A DNA stretch of 64,000 nucleotides from Brevundimonas subvibrioides (GCF_002280785.1 NZ_NCEQ01000006.1:186001-250000); one strand, 5' to 3'. Positions 1-10,423 are shown, counted from the first letter of the stretch. Notes: a model not told the origin generated them from the letters alone. Program-made: numbers and translations.

Positions 1-1586
1 AGAATGAGATCGAAACGCGCGCCGCGCAGGGCCTCGACAGCCTGGGCGCCGTCCTCGACGAGGGTCAGGACGACCTCGGCGGGCGCAAGCAGCACCTGCA
101 GCACTCGGCGATTGGCGAGATTGTCCTCGGCCGCGAGTACCCGGAGGCCGCGAGGCACTTCGCTGACGGCGACCTCCTCGGTTGCTGCGCCGCCTCCTTC
201 CTCGCAAGGCAAGAGATCACAGGTAAACCAGAAGCGGCTGCGGCCAAGCTCGTCCCGATCGGTGCCGATATCTCCGCCGAGCATGCGGGTGTTGCCAACG
301 CAGATCGAAAGGCCAAGCCCGGCCCCTCCGGCCTTTCGGCCGGCCTGGGTCTGTTCGAAAGGCCGGAAAATCCTGTCCCGATCGATCTCGGGCACGCCCA
401 CCCCCCCGTCGATTACCTCGAAGCGCGCGCCGGCTTCCGTTGACGACGCGCGTAAGATGACCTCGGCATTCGGCGGGGTGAATTTGATGGCGTTGGAGAT
501 CAGATTGATGAGGCACTGTTCAATACGGCCCTGGTCGGATCTCACGCGGCCGGGGCCTATTCCGGCAACCTCAAGGCGGAGCTCGATGCCAAGGTCCAGT
601 GCGCGTGGCTTCCAGATGGAGACGATAGACCGCAGGGTCGTGGCGAGATCGAAATCGTCGAGCAGCGGCACGGCCTCGCCGGCCTCAATCTTGGACATGT
701 CGAGCACGGCATTGAGGAGCCGTAGCAGCATACCGCCCGCCTCCAGGATCCCGTCGTTCAGTTCCTTTTGACTGGGCGTCAGGGACTCCCGCCCGAGCGC
801 CTCCGCGAGGCCAAGGACGGCGTTCAGAGGGGTGCGGACCTCATGGCTGGTCACCGCGAGGAAAGCGGACTTGGCCTGACTGGCCTGTTCGGCGGCGTCG
901 CGTTGTGCGGCCAGTTCGTAGTTTTGCTGCAGACGCACTATGCCCCGATGACGCTCGACCACCCTGCCGAGAATGGAGGCCATGCGATCAAGGGTTTCGA
1001 GCAGGGCCTCGTCAGCCGGGGCCACCCGGCTCTGGAAGAATTCCAGCACGGCGGCCACCTCGTCGCCGACAAGAACCGGAAATGCAAACCCCGCGCGCAG
1101 GCCGCTGCTGAGTGCGGCCCGGGCGCGCGGACAATCCGCCTCGCGCGTCAGATCTTCGCTCCAGATCGCTCGACCCTGAACCAGGACCCGGTGGGGCAAG
1201 CTCATCTCCGGGATCAGGTGCGGCATGGTGCTCCCGCTGTGGAACGGCGTTGCCGACGATGAAGCCGGATACCAGATGCCGGCCGAGACCAGGCCGCTAT
1301 CCGGTTGGTCATCGGCCATCACCCAGACATGGCCCACGGAACAACCCGTATGCTCGCATATGCGTTCGATCGAGAACCGGTAGGCGTCGGCCGGGTCGTC
1401 CATGTAATTTGCGGCGGTCGCCACGGCCTGCATCAATTCCAGACGGCGCTGTTGGTCGAAGAGCCTTCGCGTGACGGCCTCGGCGATGGTTTCGGCCTCT
1501 CTCCGCGCGGCTCGTTCGCGCATCAGACGCTGTTCCAGACGCCTCGTTTCCGTCGCGCCTGCAACCGCGGCCTGTTCGTCTGTCAC
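1..1586 (-). CDS. Hybrid sensor histidine kinase, partial (runs off left edge)
   Basis: Cytoplasmic hybrid kinase whose C-terminus lies outside the window. The start is a GTG whose GTGA overlaps the stop of the upstream H-NOX gene. In order: a short coiled segment, a GAF-like sensor region (about residues 40-215), a HisKA dimerisation helix with the H-box SHEVRTPLN (phospho-acceptor about His248), a HATPase domain with an N box (NLISNAIKF) and G box (GGAGLGLSI), and the beginning of a receiver domain (LRVLAAEDN, from about residue 475). There is no transmembrane segment, as expected for a partner of a soluble gas sensor. The tight coupling to the H-NOX gene suggests that NO-bound H-NOX modulates this kinase, as in other H-NOX/kinase pairs; this is inference from context. 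Confidence 0.88.
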   Translation of the reverse strand, partial: MTDEQAAVAGATETRRLEQRLMRERAARREAETIAEAVTRRLFDQQRRLELMQAVATAANYMDDPADAYRFSIERICEHTGCSVGHVWVMADDQPDSGLVSAGIWYPASSSATPFHSGSTMPHLIPEMSLPHRVLVQGRAIWSEDLTREADCPRARAALSSGLRAGFAFPVLVGDEVAAVLEFFQSRVAPADEALLETLDRMASILGRVVERHRGIVRLQQNYELAAQRDAAEQASQAKSAFLAVTSHEVRTPLNAVLGLAEALGRESLTPSQKELNDGILEAGGMLLRLLNAVLDMSKIEAGEAVPLLDDFDLATTLRSIVSIWKPRALDLGIELRLEVAGIGPGRVRSDQGRIEQCLINLISNAIKFTPPNAEVILRASSTEAGARFEVIDGGVGVPEIDRDRIFRPFEQTQAGRKAGGAGLGLSICVGNTRMLGGDIGTDRDELGRSRFWFTCDLLPCEEGGGAATEEVAVSEVPRGLRVLAAEDNLANRRVLQVLLAPAEVVLTLVEDGAQAVEALRGARFDLI

Positions 1587-2146
1587 GCTGCTGCCGTCCT
1601 CGCCTCGGGGGCTGACCAGTTCATGGCAAATGTGCAGTGGCTGTGGCCATCCTGCGTACATTGGACATGTCGGAAATCGACGGACTGCCTGTACCAGGCG
1701 CCCGCTCCCTCGACGAACCCCTGGGCCAGAGCGCACATATTGCGCGTCGAGAGATAGTCCATGACCAGATCGCCCGAACTGTCGGCATGGAGGCGGAAAT
1801 GCGGGCACGCCGCGCCGGGGTAGAGCTTGCGAACCTCGGCGTGGATGATGTGATTGATGCCTTCGACGAAGTTGCGCGCATCAACGGCCCCGGTGAAGAA
1901 GCCGGGATAGAGCTCCGCAAGCACCGGAATGGCATTCTGGCCAAACCATCGGAGCACCTGGTTGCGATCCAGCGCCAGTGCCTCGGAGGCGGCCGCTACG
2001 AGCGCTTCCATCTCCTCGTCCGGATAGTTGCCGAGAGAGGTGTAGGCGCCCGATACGCCGGAGGCGTCGATCAGCCCATCCCAGGTATCGGGTCCGAAGG
2101 CGCGGTCTACAGCCTCCTCCAAGAGGTTGAAAACGACGCCCTTCAT
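1583..2146 (-). CDS. H-NOX (heme nitric-oxide-binding) sensor protein
   Basis: Stand-alone HNOB-domain protein of 187 aa, the usual size for bacterial H-NOX. Canonical residues sit at family numbering: proximal heme ligand His102 (in IIHAEVRKLYP), Pro115, and the YxSxR heme-propionate motif Tyr131-Ser133-Arg135. Position 140 is Leu rather than Tyr, so the distal pocket lacks the O2-stabilising tyrosine and should favour NO over O2. Cys138, His160, Cys163 and Cys171 match, with a one-residue shift, the zinc/thiol ligand set described for the Shewanella protein, which suggests possible redox sensing as well. It is first in an operon with the overlapping hybrid kinase. Function is inferred from family and context. 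Confidence 0.93.
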   Translation of the reverse strand: MKGVVFNLLEEAVDRAFGPDTWDGLIDASGVSGAYTSLGNYPDEEMEALVAAASEALALDRNQVLRWFGQNAIPVLAELYPGFFTGAVDARNFVEGINHIIHAEVRKLYPGAACPHFRLHADSSGDLVMDYLSTRNMCALAQGFVEGAGAWYRQSVDFRHVQCTQDGHSHCTFAMNWSAPEARTAAA

Positions 2147-2149
2147 ATT

Positions 2150-2168
2150 GCCCCTCCGATGAAGGGGC
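2150..2168 (-). promoter_or_regulatory. Hairpin covering the H-NOX ribosome-binding site
   Basis: On the minus strand GCCCCT and AGGGGC form a 6-bp stem with a 7-nt loop. The 3' arm contains the GGAGGGG Shine-Dalgarno lying 4 nt before the ATG. If it folds, it would hide the ribosome site. The stem is short, so a regulatory role is only a possibility. Confidence 0.4.
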
Positions 2169-2229
2169 CAGAATGAACGCCGATTACCAATTCCGTCTTA
2201 ACGATCAAAGCTAGCTGAACGTTGATGGG

Positions 2230-3426
2230 TCACCGATTGAGCGCCTCAACACCGGGCAGGGGCTTGCCCTCCATCCACTCCAGGAAGGCGCCGCCTGCTG
2301 TGGAGACGAAGGTCATGTCGTCGGCCACGCCTGCGTGGTGCAGGGCCGCGACCGTGTCGCCGCCGCCGCCGACCGCGACAAGATGTCCGCCCCTGGTCCG
2401 GGCCGCGACGTGGTGGGCGACCGAGACCGTGGCGGCGTCGAAGGGCGGAACCTCGAACACGCCGAGCGGTCCGTTCCAGATCAAAGTCTTCGACGCCGTG
2501 ATCGCCTCGACCAGACGCGCGACCGTGGCCGGGCCGGCGTCGAGGATCTTGTCGTCGGCGGACAGGGTGTCCCCGGCGGGGACGGCGCGGCAGGCGACGC
2601 CGGGCTTGACCTCGGTGGCCACGACGAAGTCCACGGGCAGCAGCAGTTCGCAACCCCGCGCCTTCGCCTCGGCGATGATCTCGAGGGCGGTCTCGGCCAT
2701 GTCGCGTTCGGCCAGGGAGCCGCCGATGTCGATCCCTTGCGCGAACAGGAAGGTGTTGGCCATGCCGCCGCCGATGGCGAGCCGGTCCAGCTTGCCGACA
2801 AGGTTCTTCAGCAGGTCCAGCTTGGTCGAGACCTTGGCCCCGCCGACGATGCCGATGACGGGCTTCCTGGGGTTGCCCAGGGCGGCGTCGAGAGCGTCCA
2901 GCTCCCGCCGCATCGACTCGCCGGCATAGGCGGGCAGCAGGTGGGCGACACCCTCGGTCGAGGCGTGGGCGCGGTGGGCGGCGGAGAAGGCGTCGTTCAC
3001 GTACAGGTCGGCCAGTTCGGCCAGCTGGGCGGAGAAGGCCGGGTCGTTGGCCTCCTCGCCGGCGTGGAAGCGGACGTTTTCCAGCAGGATCACCCCGCCG
3101 GCGTCGATGTCGGCGATGGCGGCCCTGGCCTCGTCGCCGACACAGTCGCCGGCAAAGCGCACGGGGGCGCCCAGCAGATGCTCCAGATCATCGACCACGG
3201 GCTGCAGGCTCATCGACGGCACGACCTTGCCCTTCGGCCGGTCGAAATGGGCCAGCAGGGCCACCTTGGCGCCGGCGTCGCGCAGCTTGTTGATCGTCGG
3301 CAGGGCGACCCGCAGCCGGGTGTCTTCGGTGACCTTGCCGTCCTCCATCGGGACATTGAAGTCCACGCGGACCAGGGCGGTCTTGCCGACCAGGGAACCA
3401 GCGTCGTCGAGGGTGCGGAAGGTCAT
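2230..3426 (-). CDS. pgk: Phosphoglycerate kinase
   Basis: Converts 1,3-bisphosphoglycerate and ADP to 3-phosphoglycerate and ATP in cytosolic glycolysis. The 398 aa are full length for the family. The N-terminal substrate-binding signature VRVDFNVP is at residues 19-26, the hinge and ATP-binding end carries [10 protein letters not shown], and the glycine-rich [10 protein letters not shown] lies near the C-terminus. It lies directly downstream of gap in the same direction, separated by an inverted REP pair, so the two are probably co-expressed. The ATG start gives the expected N-terminus. Confidence 0.98.
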   Translation of the reverse strand: MTFRTLDDAGSLVGKTALVRVDFNVPMEDGKVTEDTRLRVALPTINKLRDAGAKVALLAHFDRPKGKVVPSMSLQPVVDDLEHLLGAPVRFAGDCVGDEARAAIADIDAGGVILLENVRFHAGEEANDPAFSAQLAELADLYVNDAFSAAHRAHASTEGVAHLLPAYAGESMRRELDALDAALGNPRKPVIGIVGGAKVSTKLDLLKNLVGKLDRLAIGGGMANTFLFAQGIDIGGSLAERDMAETALEIIAEAKARGCELLLPVDFVVATEVKPGVACRAVPAGDTLSADDKILDAGPATVARLVEAITASKTLIWNGPLGVFEVPPFDAATVSVAHHVAARTRGGHLVAVGGGGDTVAALHHAGVADDMTFVSTAGGAFLEWMEGKPLPGVEALNR

Positions 3427-3439
3427 TCGAAATCTCCTC

Positions 3440-3568
3440 CGCTCATCCCCGCGAAAGCGGGGACCCAGTGCTTTCGTGAGGCACGATGACCCGGGTCATG
3501 AGCGGTGCGCGAAACGGAAGGCGATTGTCGCCCAAAGGACTGGGTCCCCGCTTTCGCGGGGATGAGCG
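3440..3568. repeat. Inverted pair of REP-like elements (family A) between gap and pgk
   Basis: Two 30-bp units, 3440-3469 and 3539-3568, are exact reverse complements. Each contains the small hairpin CCCCGCGAAAGCGGGG followed by ACCCAGT, and 69 bp separate them. The architecture is that of a BIME. It sits in the gap-pgk intergenic transcript, where it could act as an mRNA stabiliser or attenuator. Confidence 0.9.
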
Positions 3569-3577
3569 GAAGAGAGC

Positions 3578-4585
<1,008 letters not shown>

Positions 4586-4691
4586 GGGGGCGAGCTCCTG
4601 AAGCGGCGTTTTATGGTTGGCGTTTCAATGGGACCGGCGGCGCTGAGGATCAACCCCGGGAGCGTCACAAGGGATGATCGGATGTAACGGT

Positions 4692-6245
4692 TCAGCTTGC
4701 GAGCGGCAGGGACAGCCGGGCCTCCAGCCCGCCTCCGGCGCGGTTGGTCAGGGTCACGTCGCCGCCCGCCGCCCGCGCCGCCTGACGCGCCACGGCGAGG
4801 CCCAGCCCCGCGCCGCCGGTCTGACGGTTGCGGGAGCGTTCGCCGCGCTGGAACGGCTCGAACACCGTGTCCAGCTCGGCCTCGGGCAGGCCGGGGCCGT
4901 CGTCGGCGACGGTCAGGACGACCCTGTCTCCCGACCGGACCGCCTCGACGCGAGCCGCGTCGCCGAACTTCAGCGCATTGTCGATCAGGTTGGCGACCGC
5001 CCGCCGCAAGGCCGCCGGGTCGCCCTCGACCGGCAGGGTCTGATCGCCCGAGAAGGTCACCGCCGCCCCGGTCTCGGCGAAGCCCGCCGCGCAGTCGGCG
5101 GCGAGATGCGCGAGGTCGAGCCGTTCGCGGCGCTCGGCCTGGACCTCGCCGCGCACGAAGGCCATGGCCTGGCCGATCAGCCCGTCCATCTCCTCGACGT
5201 CGGCGGCCATCTTGTCGCGCAGGGCCTCTGGCGCCTGTTCCGCGCGGAACCGCAGCCGCGTCAGGGGGGTGCGCAGGTCGTGGGCGATGGCGGCGATGGT
5301 CTGGGTGCGCTGGCGCATATGGCCCCGGATCGAGGCCTGCATGTCGTTGAAGGCGCCGATGGCCGTGCGCACCTCTGACGGGCCGGACGGGACCAGAGGG
5401 GGGGCGTCCGGATCGGCGCCGAGCCGCTCGGCCGCTTCGGCGAACTGGCGGATCGGGCGGGTCAACCGACGCGCCATGAGCCAGACCAGCGGCGCCAGCA
5501 ACAGGGCGGTGATGACCAGGGCGATCAGCAGCCGCATCTGCCACGGGTCAATCAGGCCGCGCGGCGGCTCGACCGTGGCCCAGCGCCCGTCCTCCATCCG
5601 CACCGAGGCCGAGAAGGGCGCGAAGGTCAGCCGGTCGGCCGTGACCGTGAACCGCGTCGGTCCTTCGCCCGCCGTCACCACGCGCACGTCGTTCGAGCCA
5701 GGGGGCGAGGGTATGCCACGCTGCGCCAGCACCTCGCCGACCTCGGCCATGATGGCGTCGTGGTCCGCCCGGTGATCCTCGCCCGGCGCGGCGCGGCGGG
5801 TGAAGACAATGCTCGAACGGCTCTCGGTGATGCGGGCGCCGGCGACCAGCGACCCCTGATCCGCGGGGCGAGGCCCGCGCGGCAGGGCGGGGCGCCAGTG
5901 CGTGCGTTCCGGCGACAGCCACACCCGCACGTCGCCCGGCCCCCGGCCCAGCCTCTGGGCCAGACCCATGCTGATCGCGTGTTCAACCGGTCCGCCGCCG
6001 AGGTCGTGTTGGGGCGGCTGGTCCGAGACCCGGCGGACGAGCGCGCGGCCGTCGGAGGTCTCGGCGGGCCGTCCGGCCAGGGCGTCGGCGGCGGCCGGAA
6101 TGCCGAACCCGGCGGGCTGCGGCGGCGGCGCGGTGAGAACGACAGCGAAGACCACGGCCTGGGAGGCCACGACCGCGAAGACGGAGAGCAGGGCGACCTG
6201 CATCAGGACCGACATGGAGCCGAAGGGCGAAGACCGGGGTTTCAT
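4692..6245 (-). CDS. EnvZ-like sensor histidine kinase
   Basis: Inner-membrane sensor kinase of 517 aa. The ATG start overlaps the stop of the response-regulator gene as ATGA; the frame stays open upstream but that part is antisense to the regulator reading frame. One transmembrane helix lies near residues 12-38, a periplasmic domain of about 190 residues follows, a second helix lies at about 236-257, then HAMP, HisKA with AHDLRTPLTRLR (His322) and a HATPase domain with NLIDNALKF and GGAGLGLAVA. The periplasmic part has a low-complexity Pro/Arg content and no ligand motif I recognise. It pairs with the OmpR-like regulator upstream; the stimulus is unknown. Confidence 0.93.
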   Translation of the reverse strand: MKPRSSPFGSMSVLMQVALLSVFAVVASQAVVFAVVLTAPPPQPAGFGIPAAADALAGRPAETSDGRALVRRVSDQPPQHDLGGGPVEHAISMGLAQRLGRGPGDVRVWLSPERTHWRPALPRGPRPADQGSLVAGARITESRSSIVFTRRAAPGEDHRADHDAIMAEVGEVLAQRGIPSPPGSNDVRVVTAGEGPTRFTVTADRLTFAPFSASVRMEDGRWATVEPPRGLIDPWQMRLLIALVITALLLAPLVWLMARRLTRPIRQFAEAAERLGADPDAPPLVPSGPSEVRTAIGAFNDMQASIRGHMRQRTQTIAAIAHDLRTPLTRLRFRAEQAPEALRDKMAADVEEMDGLIGQAMAFVRGEVQAERRERLDLAHLAADCAAGFAETGAAVTFSGDQTLPVEGDPAALRRAVANLIDNALKFGDAARVEAVRSGDRVVLTVADDGPGLPEAELDTVFEPFQRGERSRNRQTGGAGLGLAVARQAARAAGGDVTLTNRAGGGLEARLSLPLAS

Positions 6246-6964
6246 GCCCGCGCCCCGGCCCGGGCCGCCCGTCGGACACGCGCGTCGAAGCGATATCCCT
6301 CGCCCCGGATCGTGGCGATCAGTTCGCGACCCGAGCCGTCGTCCAGTTTCTTCCTCAGGCGGCTGATCTGGACGTCCATCGCGCGGTCGAAGACGTCGGC
6401 GTCGGCGCCCCGCGCGGCTTCCAGCAGCTGGTCGCGGGTCAGGACCCGGCCGGGCCGCTCGGCGAAGGCGCGCAGCAGGCCGAACTCTCCGGCCGACAGG
6501 GCCACGATCTCTCCGCCGGGCTGCGACAGTTCGCGCCGCACGAGGTCCAGCCGCCAGCCGTCGAACATCAGGGCCGCCCCCGCCGGAGCCTCGTCCTCGC
6601 GCGGGCGGCGCAGGACGGCGCGGATGCGCGCCAGCAGCTCGCGCGGATTGCACGGCTTGGCCAGATAGTCGTCGGCGCCGAGCTCCAGCCCCACGATCCG
6701 GTCGGTGTCCTCGCCCATGGCCGACAGCATGACGACGGGCGGTGTCCCGGACAGCCGGCGCACGACCGACAGCCCGTCCTCGCCCGGCATCATCAGATCC
6801 AGCACGATCAGGTCGGTCGGACCTTCGGCCAGGGCCCGGTCCATCTCGGCCGCCGAGGCCGCGCCGCGCGCCTGATAGCCGTGCTGACCCAGGTAGTCGC
6901 ACAGGACTTCCCGAATGCCGGGATCGTCATCGACGACGAGGATGCGTGGGGAGGGATCGCTCAT
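6242..6964 (-). CDS. OmpR/PhoB-family response regulator
   Basis: Two-domain regulator of 240 aa. The receiver has acidic residues at VVDDD and phospho-acceptor Asp56 in LIVLDLMMPGEDG. The C-terminal winged helix has the family pattern LSAGEFGLLRAF...VLTRDQLL...DRAMDVQISRLRKKL. It is translationally coupled to the following kinase. It is divergent from the EF-hand gene; the 130-bp intergenic region may hold promoters for both. Confidence 0.95.
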   Translation of the reverse strand: MSDPSPRILVVDDDPGIREVLCDYLGQHGYQARGAASAAEMDRALAEGPTDLIVLDLMMPGEDGLSVVRRLSGTPPVVMLSAMGEDTDRIVGLELGADDYLAKPCNPRELLARIRAVLRRPREDEAPAGAALMFDGWRLDLVRRELSQPGGEIVALSAGEFGLLRAFAERPGRVLTRDQLLEAARGADADVFDRAMDVQISRLRKKLDDGSGRELIATIRGEGYRFDARVRRAARAGARA

Positions 6965-7093
6965 GGCCGCCTACATGCCCTGACAGATAGACCGTACCAT
7001 TTCACGGCTGAAACAATTGATCCGGAGCCTGAAATACCCCGGCAAGCCCGCCATGGTCCAAGGGCGGATCAGAAACTTGAAGGAAAAGACTTC

Positions 7094-7789
7094 ATGTCCG
7101 TCATCGCCATCGCCCTGCTGGCCGCTCTCAACGGCGCCGCACCCCAGGATCAGGCCGCGCCCCGGGTCGAGACCCGCTCCGAGATCCGCATCGTCAATGC
7201 GGGCGGCGAAGGCCCCGGCCGGCTCGACGCGGATGGCGACGGCGTGGTGACGCGCGAGGAGTTCTCGGCTCCGATGGGCGACGCCTTCGATCGCCTCGAC
7301 GCGAACGACGACGGACGCCTGTCGACCGAAGAGCTGGCCGCCGGTCCCGGCGAAGGCGGCCCCGGCCATCGCATGATGATGATGGGCGGTCCCGGCGGTC
7401 CCGGTGGTCCGGGCGTTCACATCATCACCCGCGAAGGCGGCCCGGGCGGTCACGGCGCTCCCGGCATGATGATGTTCGGGGGCCCCGAAGGCCCCGGCGG
7501 TCCTGGCGGCGATGTCCGCGTCTTCTCCTTCCGTCACGGCGGCCCGGAGGGGGGGGGCGAGGGCGGTCCGCCCCACGCCGGCCCCGGCGGTTCGAGTTCG
7601 CATCAGGTCTTCGTCCATCGTTTCGGCGGTCCGGACGGCCCCGGCGAGATGGACAAGGACGGCGACGGCAAGGTCTCGCAGGAAGAGTTCCTGGCCCCGT
7701 TACGCGAAGCGTTCCGCCAGATGGACGCCGACAACAATGGCTTCCTCGACGAAGGCGAAGGACATCCCGCACCGCCGCACGCCGACTGA
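7094..7789 (+). CDS. Secreted EF-hand calcium-binding protein with Gly/Pro-rich spacer
   Basis: Predicted envelope protein of 231 aa with a short N-terminal hydrophobic segment (MSVIAIALLAALNG). It has two pairs of EF-hand loops: LDADGDGVVTREEF and LDANDDGRLSTEEL at about residues 42-80, and MDKDGDGKVSQEEF and MDADNNGFLDEGEG near residues 190-225. Between them are about 110 residues of Gly-Gly-Pro repeats with His and Met runs. The ATG at 7094 was chosen because it begins the signal-like segment; the frame is open further upstream. Calcium binding is predicted from the loops. It is divergent from the two-component system and may be controlled by it (inference). Confidence 0.85.
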   Translation: MSVIAIALLAALNGAAPQDQAAPRVETRSEIRIVNAGGEGPGRLDADGDGVVTREEFSAPMGDAFDRLDANDDGRLSTEELAAGPGEGGPGHRMMMMGGPGGPGGPGVHIITREGGPGGHGAPGMMMFGGPEGPGGPGGDVRVFSFRHGGPEGGGEGGPPHAGPGGSSSHQVFVHRFGGPDGPGEMDKDGDGKVSQEEFLAPLREAFRQMDADNNGFLDEGEGHPAPPHAD

Positions 7790-7854
7790 TCCGCTCTTGC
7801 GCCGTCGGTTTCGTGACTTGAGGCGCGGCGGTTCGCCGGTCTAGGCTGGCCGGG

Positions 7855-9141
7855 ATGGTTCTCCCCGCCCGCCGCGCCTTCCTTGCCCTGATCGCCGGCG
7901 CCGTCCTCCTCACGGGGGCGGCGTTCGCGCCTTCGACCGTTTCCGCCCAGGCGGTCGAGACGATCGAGGCGCCCGCGATCCCGACGCGCGACCGCGCCCG
8001 CATGAACGGGCGAGTGTTCGACACAGTCTGGAACCTCGTTCGTCGCCAGTATTACGACCCGGACCTGCACGGCCTGGACTGGAACGCCGTCCGCGAGACC
8101 TGGCGACCCCGGGCCATCGCCGCCGACGACGACCGCGACCTGTACCGGGCGCTCAGCGGCATGCTGGACCTGCTGGACGACGATCACGCCGGCGCCATTT
8201 CCGCCGCCGTCGCCCGCCGTCAGGACCAGCAGCGGACCCGGCGCGCGGTGATGGGGGTCTCCCTGGCCCGTCAGGACGGCGACCAGTGGCGTATCGAAAA
8301 TGTCCGCGTCGGATCTCCGGCGGCGGAAGCGGGCCTCCAGCCGGGCTGGGTGCTCCAGGCCATCGACGGCCAGTCCTGGGGTGTCGATTTCGACGTCGAG
8401 GAAGGCCGTGCGCTGCAGCTCGACCTGACCGACGAAGCCGGCGTCCTGCAGCGTGTCTCGGTCACCCCGCGCGTCATGGATCCGATCCCGGCCTTCAGCG
8501 TGGATGCGTCGCGACCCGGCGTGGTCGTGCTGCGGATCGAAGGGTTCGAGTCCGGCCTCGGCCGCTGGCTGGGGCAACGCCTTGCCGAGGTCTCGCCAGA
8601 AACCGACGTCGTCATCGACCTGCGCGGCAACCCCGGCGGTCTGTTGCTCGAGGCCGACGCGGCCCTGTCCTGCTTCCTCCCGGCGCGCCAGGAATGGGCG
8701 ACGCGGGTGTCGCGCAGCGGCCGGCCGGTGACCCTGTCGATCATGCCGGGCTGCGGGACCCTGACCGGCCCCGTGGCCAACGACGTCGTCCTCCTGGTCG
8801 ACGGATCAAGCCGCAGCGCCGCCGAACTGACCCCGGCGGCCTTGCAGGAATCCGGCCGCGCCCTCGTCATCGGCGAACACACCGCCGGGGCCGTTCTGAT
8901 CTCGCAGGACAGTCCATTGCCGGACGGCGGCCGTCTGACCCTCAGCCGCGCCGACTACATCACCGCCGGCGGCGTGCGGCTGGAGAAGCGCGGCGTTGAG
9001 CCCGACATCGTCGTGGTCCGCACGGCCGAGGAACGCCGCGCGGGTCTGGACCCGGCGCTCGATGCGGCCATCGCGGCCCTGGCCCGTCAGGACACGGCAA
9101 GGGTGACGGTCGTCCCGGCCATCAGCTCCGAAGGCCTCTGA
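7855..9141 (+). CDS. S41-family (tail-specific-type) peptidase homologue, secreted
   Basis: Exported protein of 428 aa with a signal sequence ending near AQA at residue 33. A PDZ-like region (about 130-205, GSPAAEAGLQPGWVLQAIDG) precedes the TSPc fold with VVIDLRGNPGGLL and the nucleophile region DGSSRSAAEL (Ser321 as candidate). The Lys that completes the Ser-Lys dyad in C-terminal processing peptidases is not seen in the equivalent segment (HTAGAVLISQ), so it is either an S41 subtype with other catalytic residues or not a peptidase. Its stop lies 4 bp before the next gene, a diverged paralogue; the pair is likely an operon. Confidence 0.85.
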   Translation: MVLPARRAFLALIAGAVLLTGAAFAPSTVSAQAVETIEAPAIPTRDRARMNGRVFDTVWNLVRRQYYDPDLHGLDWNAVRETWRPRAIAADDDRDLYRALSGMLDLLDDDHAGAISAAVARRQDQQRTRRAVMGVSLARQDGDQWRIENVRVGSPAAEAGLQPGWVLQAIDGQSWGVDFDVEEGRALQLDLTDEAGVLQRVSVTPRVMDPIPAFSVDASRPGVVVLRIEGFESGLGRWLGQRLAEVSPETDVVIDLRGNPGGLLLEADAALSCFLPARQEWATRVSRSGRPVTLSIMPGCGTLTGPVANDVVLLVDGSSRSAAELTPAALQESGRALVIGEHTAGAVLISQDSPLPDGGRLTLSRADYITAGGVRLEKRGVEPDIVVVRTAEERRAGLDPALDAAIAALARQDTARVTVVPAISSEGL

Positions 9142-9145
9142 GACC

Positions 9146-10423
9146 ATGATCGCGACGACGGCCCTGCGCTGGTTGCGTTCGAGCCTTGTCGCCGCCGCCC
9201 TGGCGCTGTCCGCCTGCCAGACCATCCCTTACGAGCGTCCAGGGGTCCTGCCTCCGGCGGTTCAGGTCGCCGACGGTTCGGCCGAACGCGCGGCCCTGAA
9301 TGCGCGCGTCTACGATCAGGCGGTCCGCTATGTCGAACGGCTGTTCTACAGCCGCGACTTCAACGGAACGGACTTCGCCGCCGAGGCTGCGTCGCGTCGC
9401 GCAGAGGCCGTGGCGCAACCGACGGAGCTCGATTTTTACGCCCGGCTGGAGCAACTGGTCGAGTTGCTCGCCGACGATCACACCCAGACCCTCAGCCCCA
9501 CCCGCCGCGAGCGTCTGGCCGCGAATGACGCGGGCGCCCAGCGGCCGGCCTACGGCGTGGTTATCCTGCCGCGCGGCGATGAGCGCTGGGTGCTCCGCGT
9601 CCGTCCCGACAGTCCGGCGGCGGAGGCCGGGGTGATGCCGGGCTGGAGGATCGAGAGCATCAACGGGGCCAGCCCGCACCTGGGTTCGGTCGCGCGCGAG
9701 GACCGGGCCGACCGGTTCGTCTTCCTCGACGAGGTCGGCGAGCGTCACGAGATCGAACTGACCGGTGTCCTGATGGACCCCCTGCCGCGCATGGAAGCCC
9801 GGCGACTCGAGGGCGACATCGCCTACATCCGCTTTGACGATTTCGACCGCGAGACCTTCGACTGGTACAAGGGCGAGTTCGACGCGCTGGCGCAAGCGCC
9901 GCCCGCCGGGCTGATCGTGGACCTGCGCTCCAATGGCGGCGGCAGCCTGAACCTGACCGGCCTGATGCTGTCCTACCTGTTTGATCGACGGATCGACTTC
10001 GCGGTCACTCAGGGCCGTTTCATCAACCGCATCTACAATGTCGAGCCGCCGGAACGACCCTATCTCGGGCCGGTGGTGATCCTCGTCGGTTCCGCCTCAG
10101 CGAGCGGCGGCGAACTCTATCCGGCGGTGGCGCGTGAACTGGATCGGGCCGTGATCGTCGGAGAGCCGACGCGCGGCGCGGTCATCGCATCACGCCTGGT
10201 CGAGCTGCCGGACGGGGGCGGGATCCGGATCGGCATGACCGACATGACCACGCCCGCAGGAATCCGCCTGGAGAAGACGGGGGTCACGCCGGACATCGTC
10301 GTGGACACGGACTGGAGCGAAATCCGGGCCGGTCGCGATCCGGGTCTGATGATCGCCGTGGCCCAGATCGAGCGACTACGGGCGGAAGCGGCGGAGCGGC
10401 CGGCTACCCCGCCACCGGCCTGA
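9146..10423 (+). CDS. S41-family peptidase homologue, predicted lipoprotein
   Basis: Paralogue of the preceding gene, 425 aa, with a lipobox (LALSACQ) predicting lipid attachment at Cys24. A PDZ-like segment contains [20 protein letters not shown], and the catalytic-type core has [14 protein letters not shown] and [14 protein letters not shown] with the candidate Ser. As in its neighbour, the segment that carries Lys in processing peptidases reads [11 protein letters not shown] without Lys. The 3' end overlaps purT convergently by 20 bp. Substrate unknown. Confidence 0.85.
   Translation: MIATTALRWLRSSLVAAALALSACQTIPYERPGVLPPAVQVADGSAERAALNARVYDQAVRYVERLFYSRDFNGTDFAAEAASRRAEAVAQPTELDFYARLEQLVELLADDHTQTLSPTRRERLAANDAGAQRPAYGVVILPRGDERWVLRVRPDSPAAEAGVMPGWRIESINGASPHLGSVAREDRADRFVFLDEVGERHEIELTGVLMDPLPRMEARRLEGDIAYIRFDDFDRETFDWYKGEFDALAQAPPAGLIVDLRSNGGGSLNLTGLMLSYLFDRRIDFAVTQGRFINRIYNVEPPERPYLGPVVILVGSASASGGELYPAVARELDRAVIVGEPTRGAVIASRLVELPDGGGIRIGMTDMTTPAGIRLEKTGVTPDIVVDTDWSEIRAGRDPGLMIAVAQIERLRAEAAERPATPPPA

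Noticed and set aside
4692..6902. A 736-residue reading of the EnvZ-like kinase with an extra N-terminal region
   Set aside because: The first 219 codons are an alternative frame of the response-regulator gene; the ATGA junction at 6245 is the natural start.
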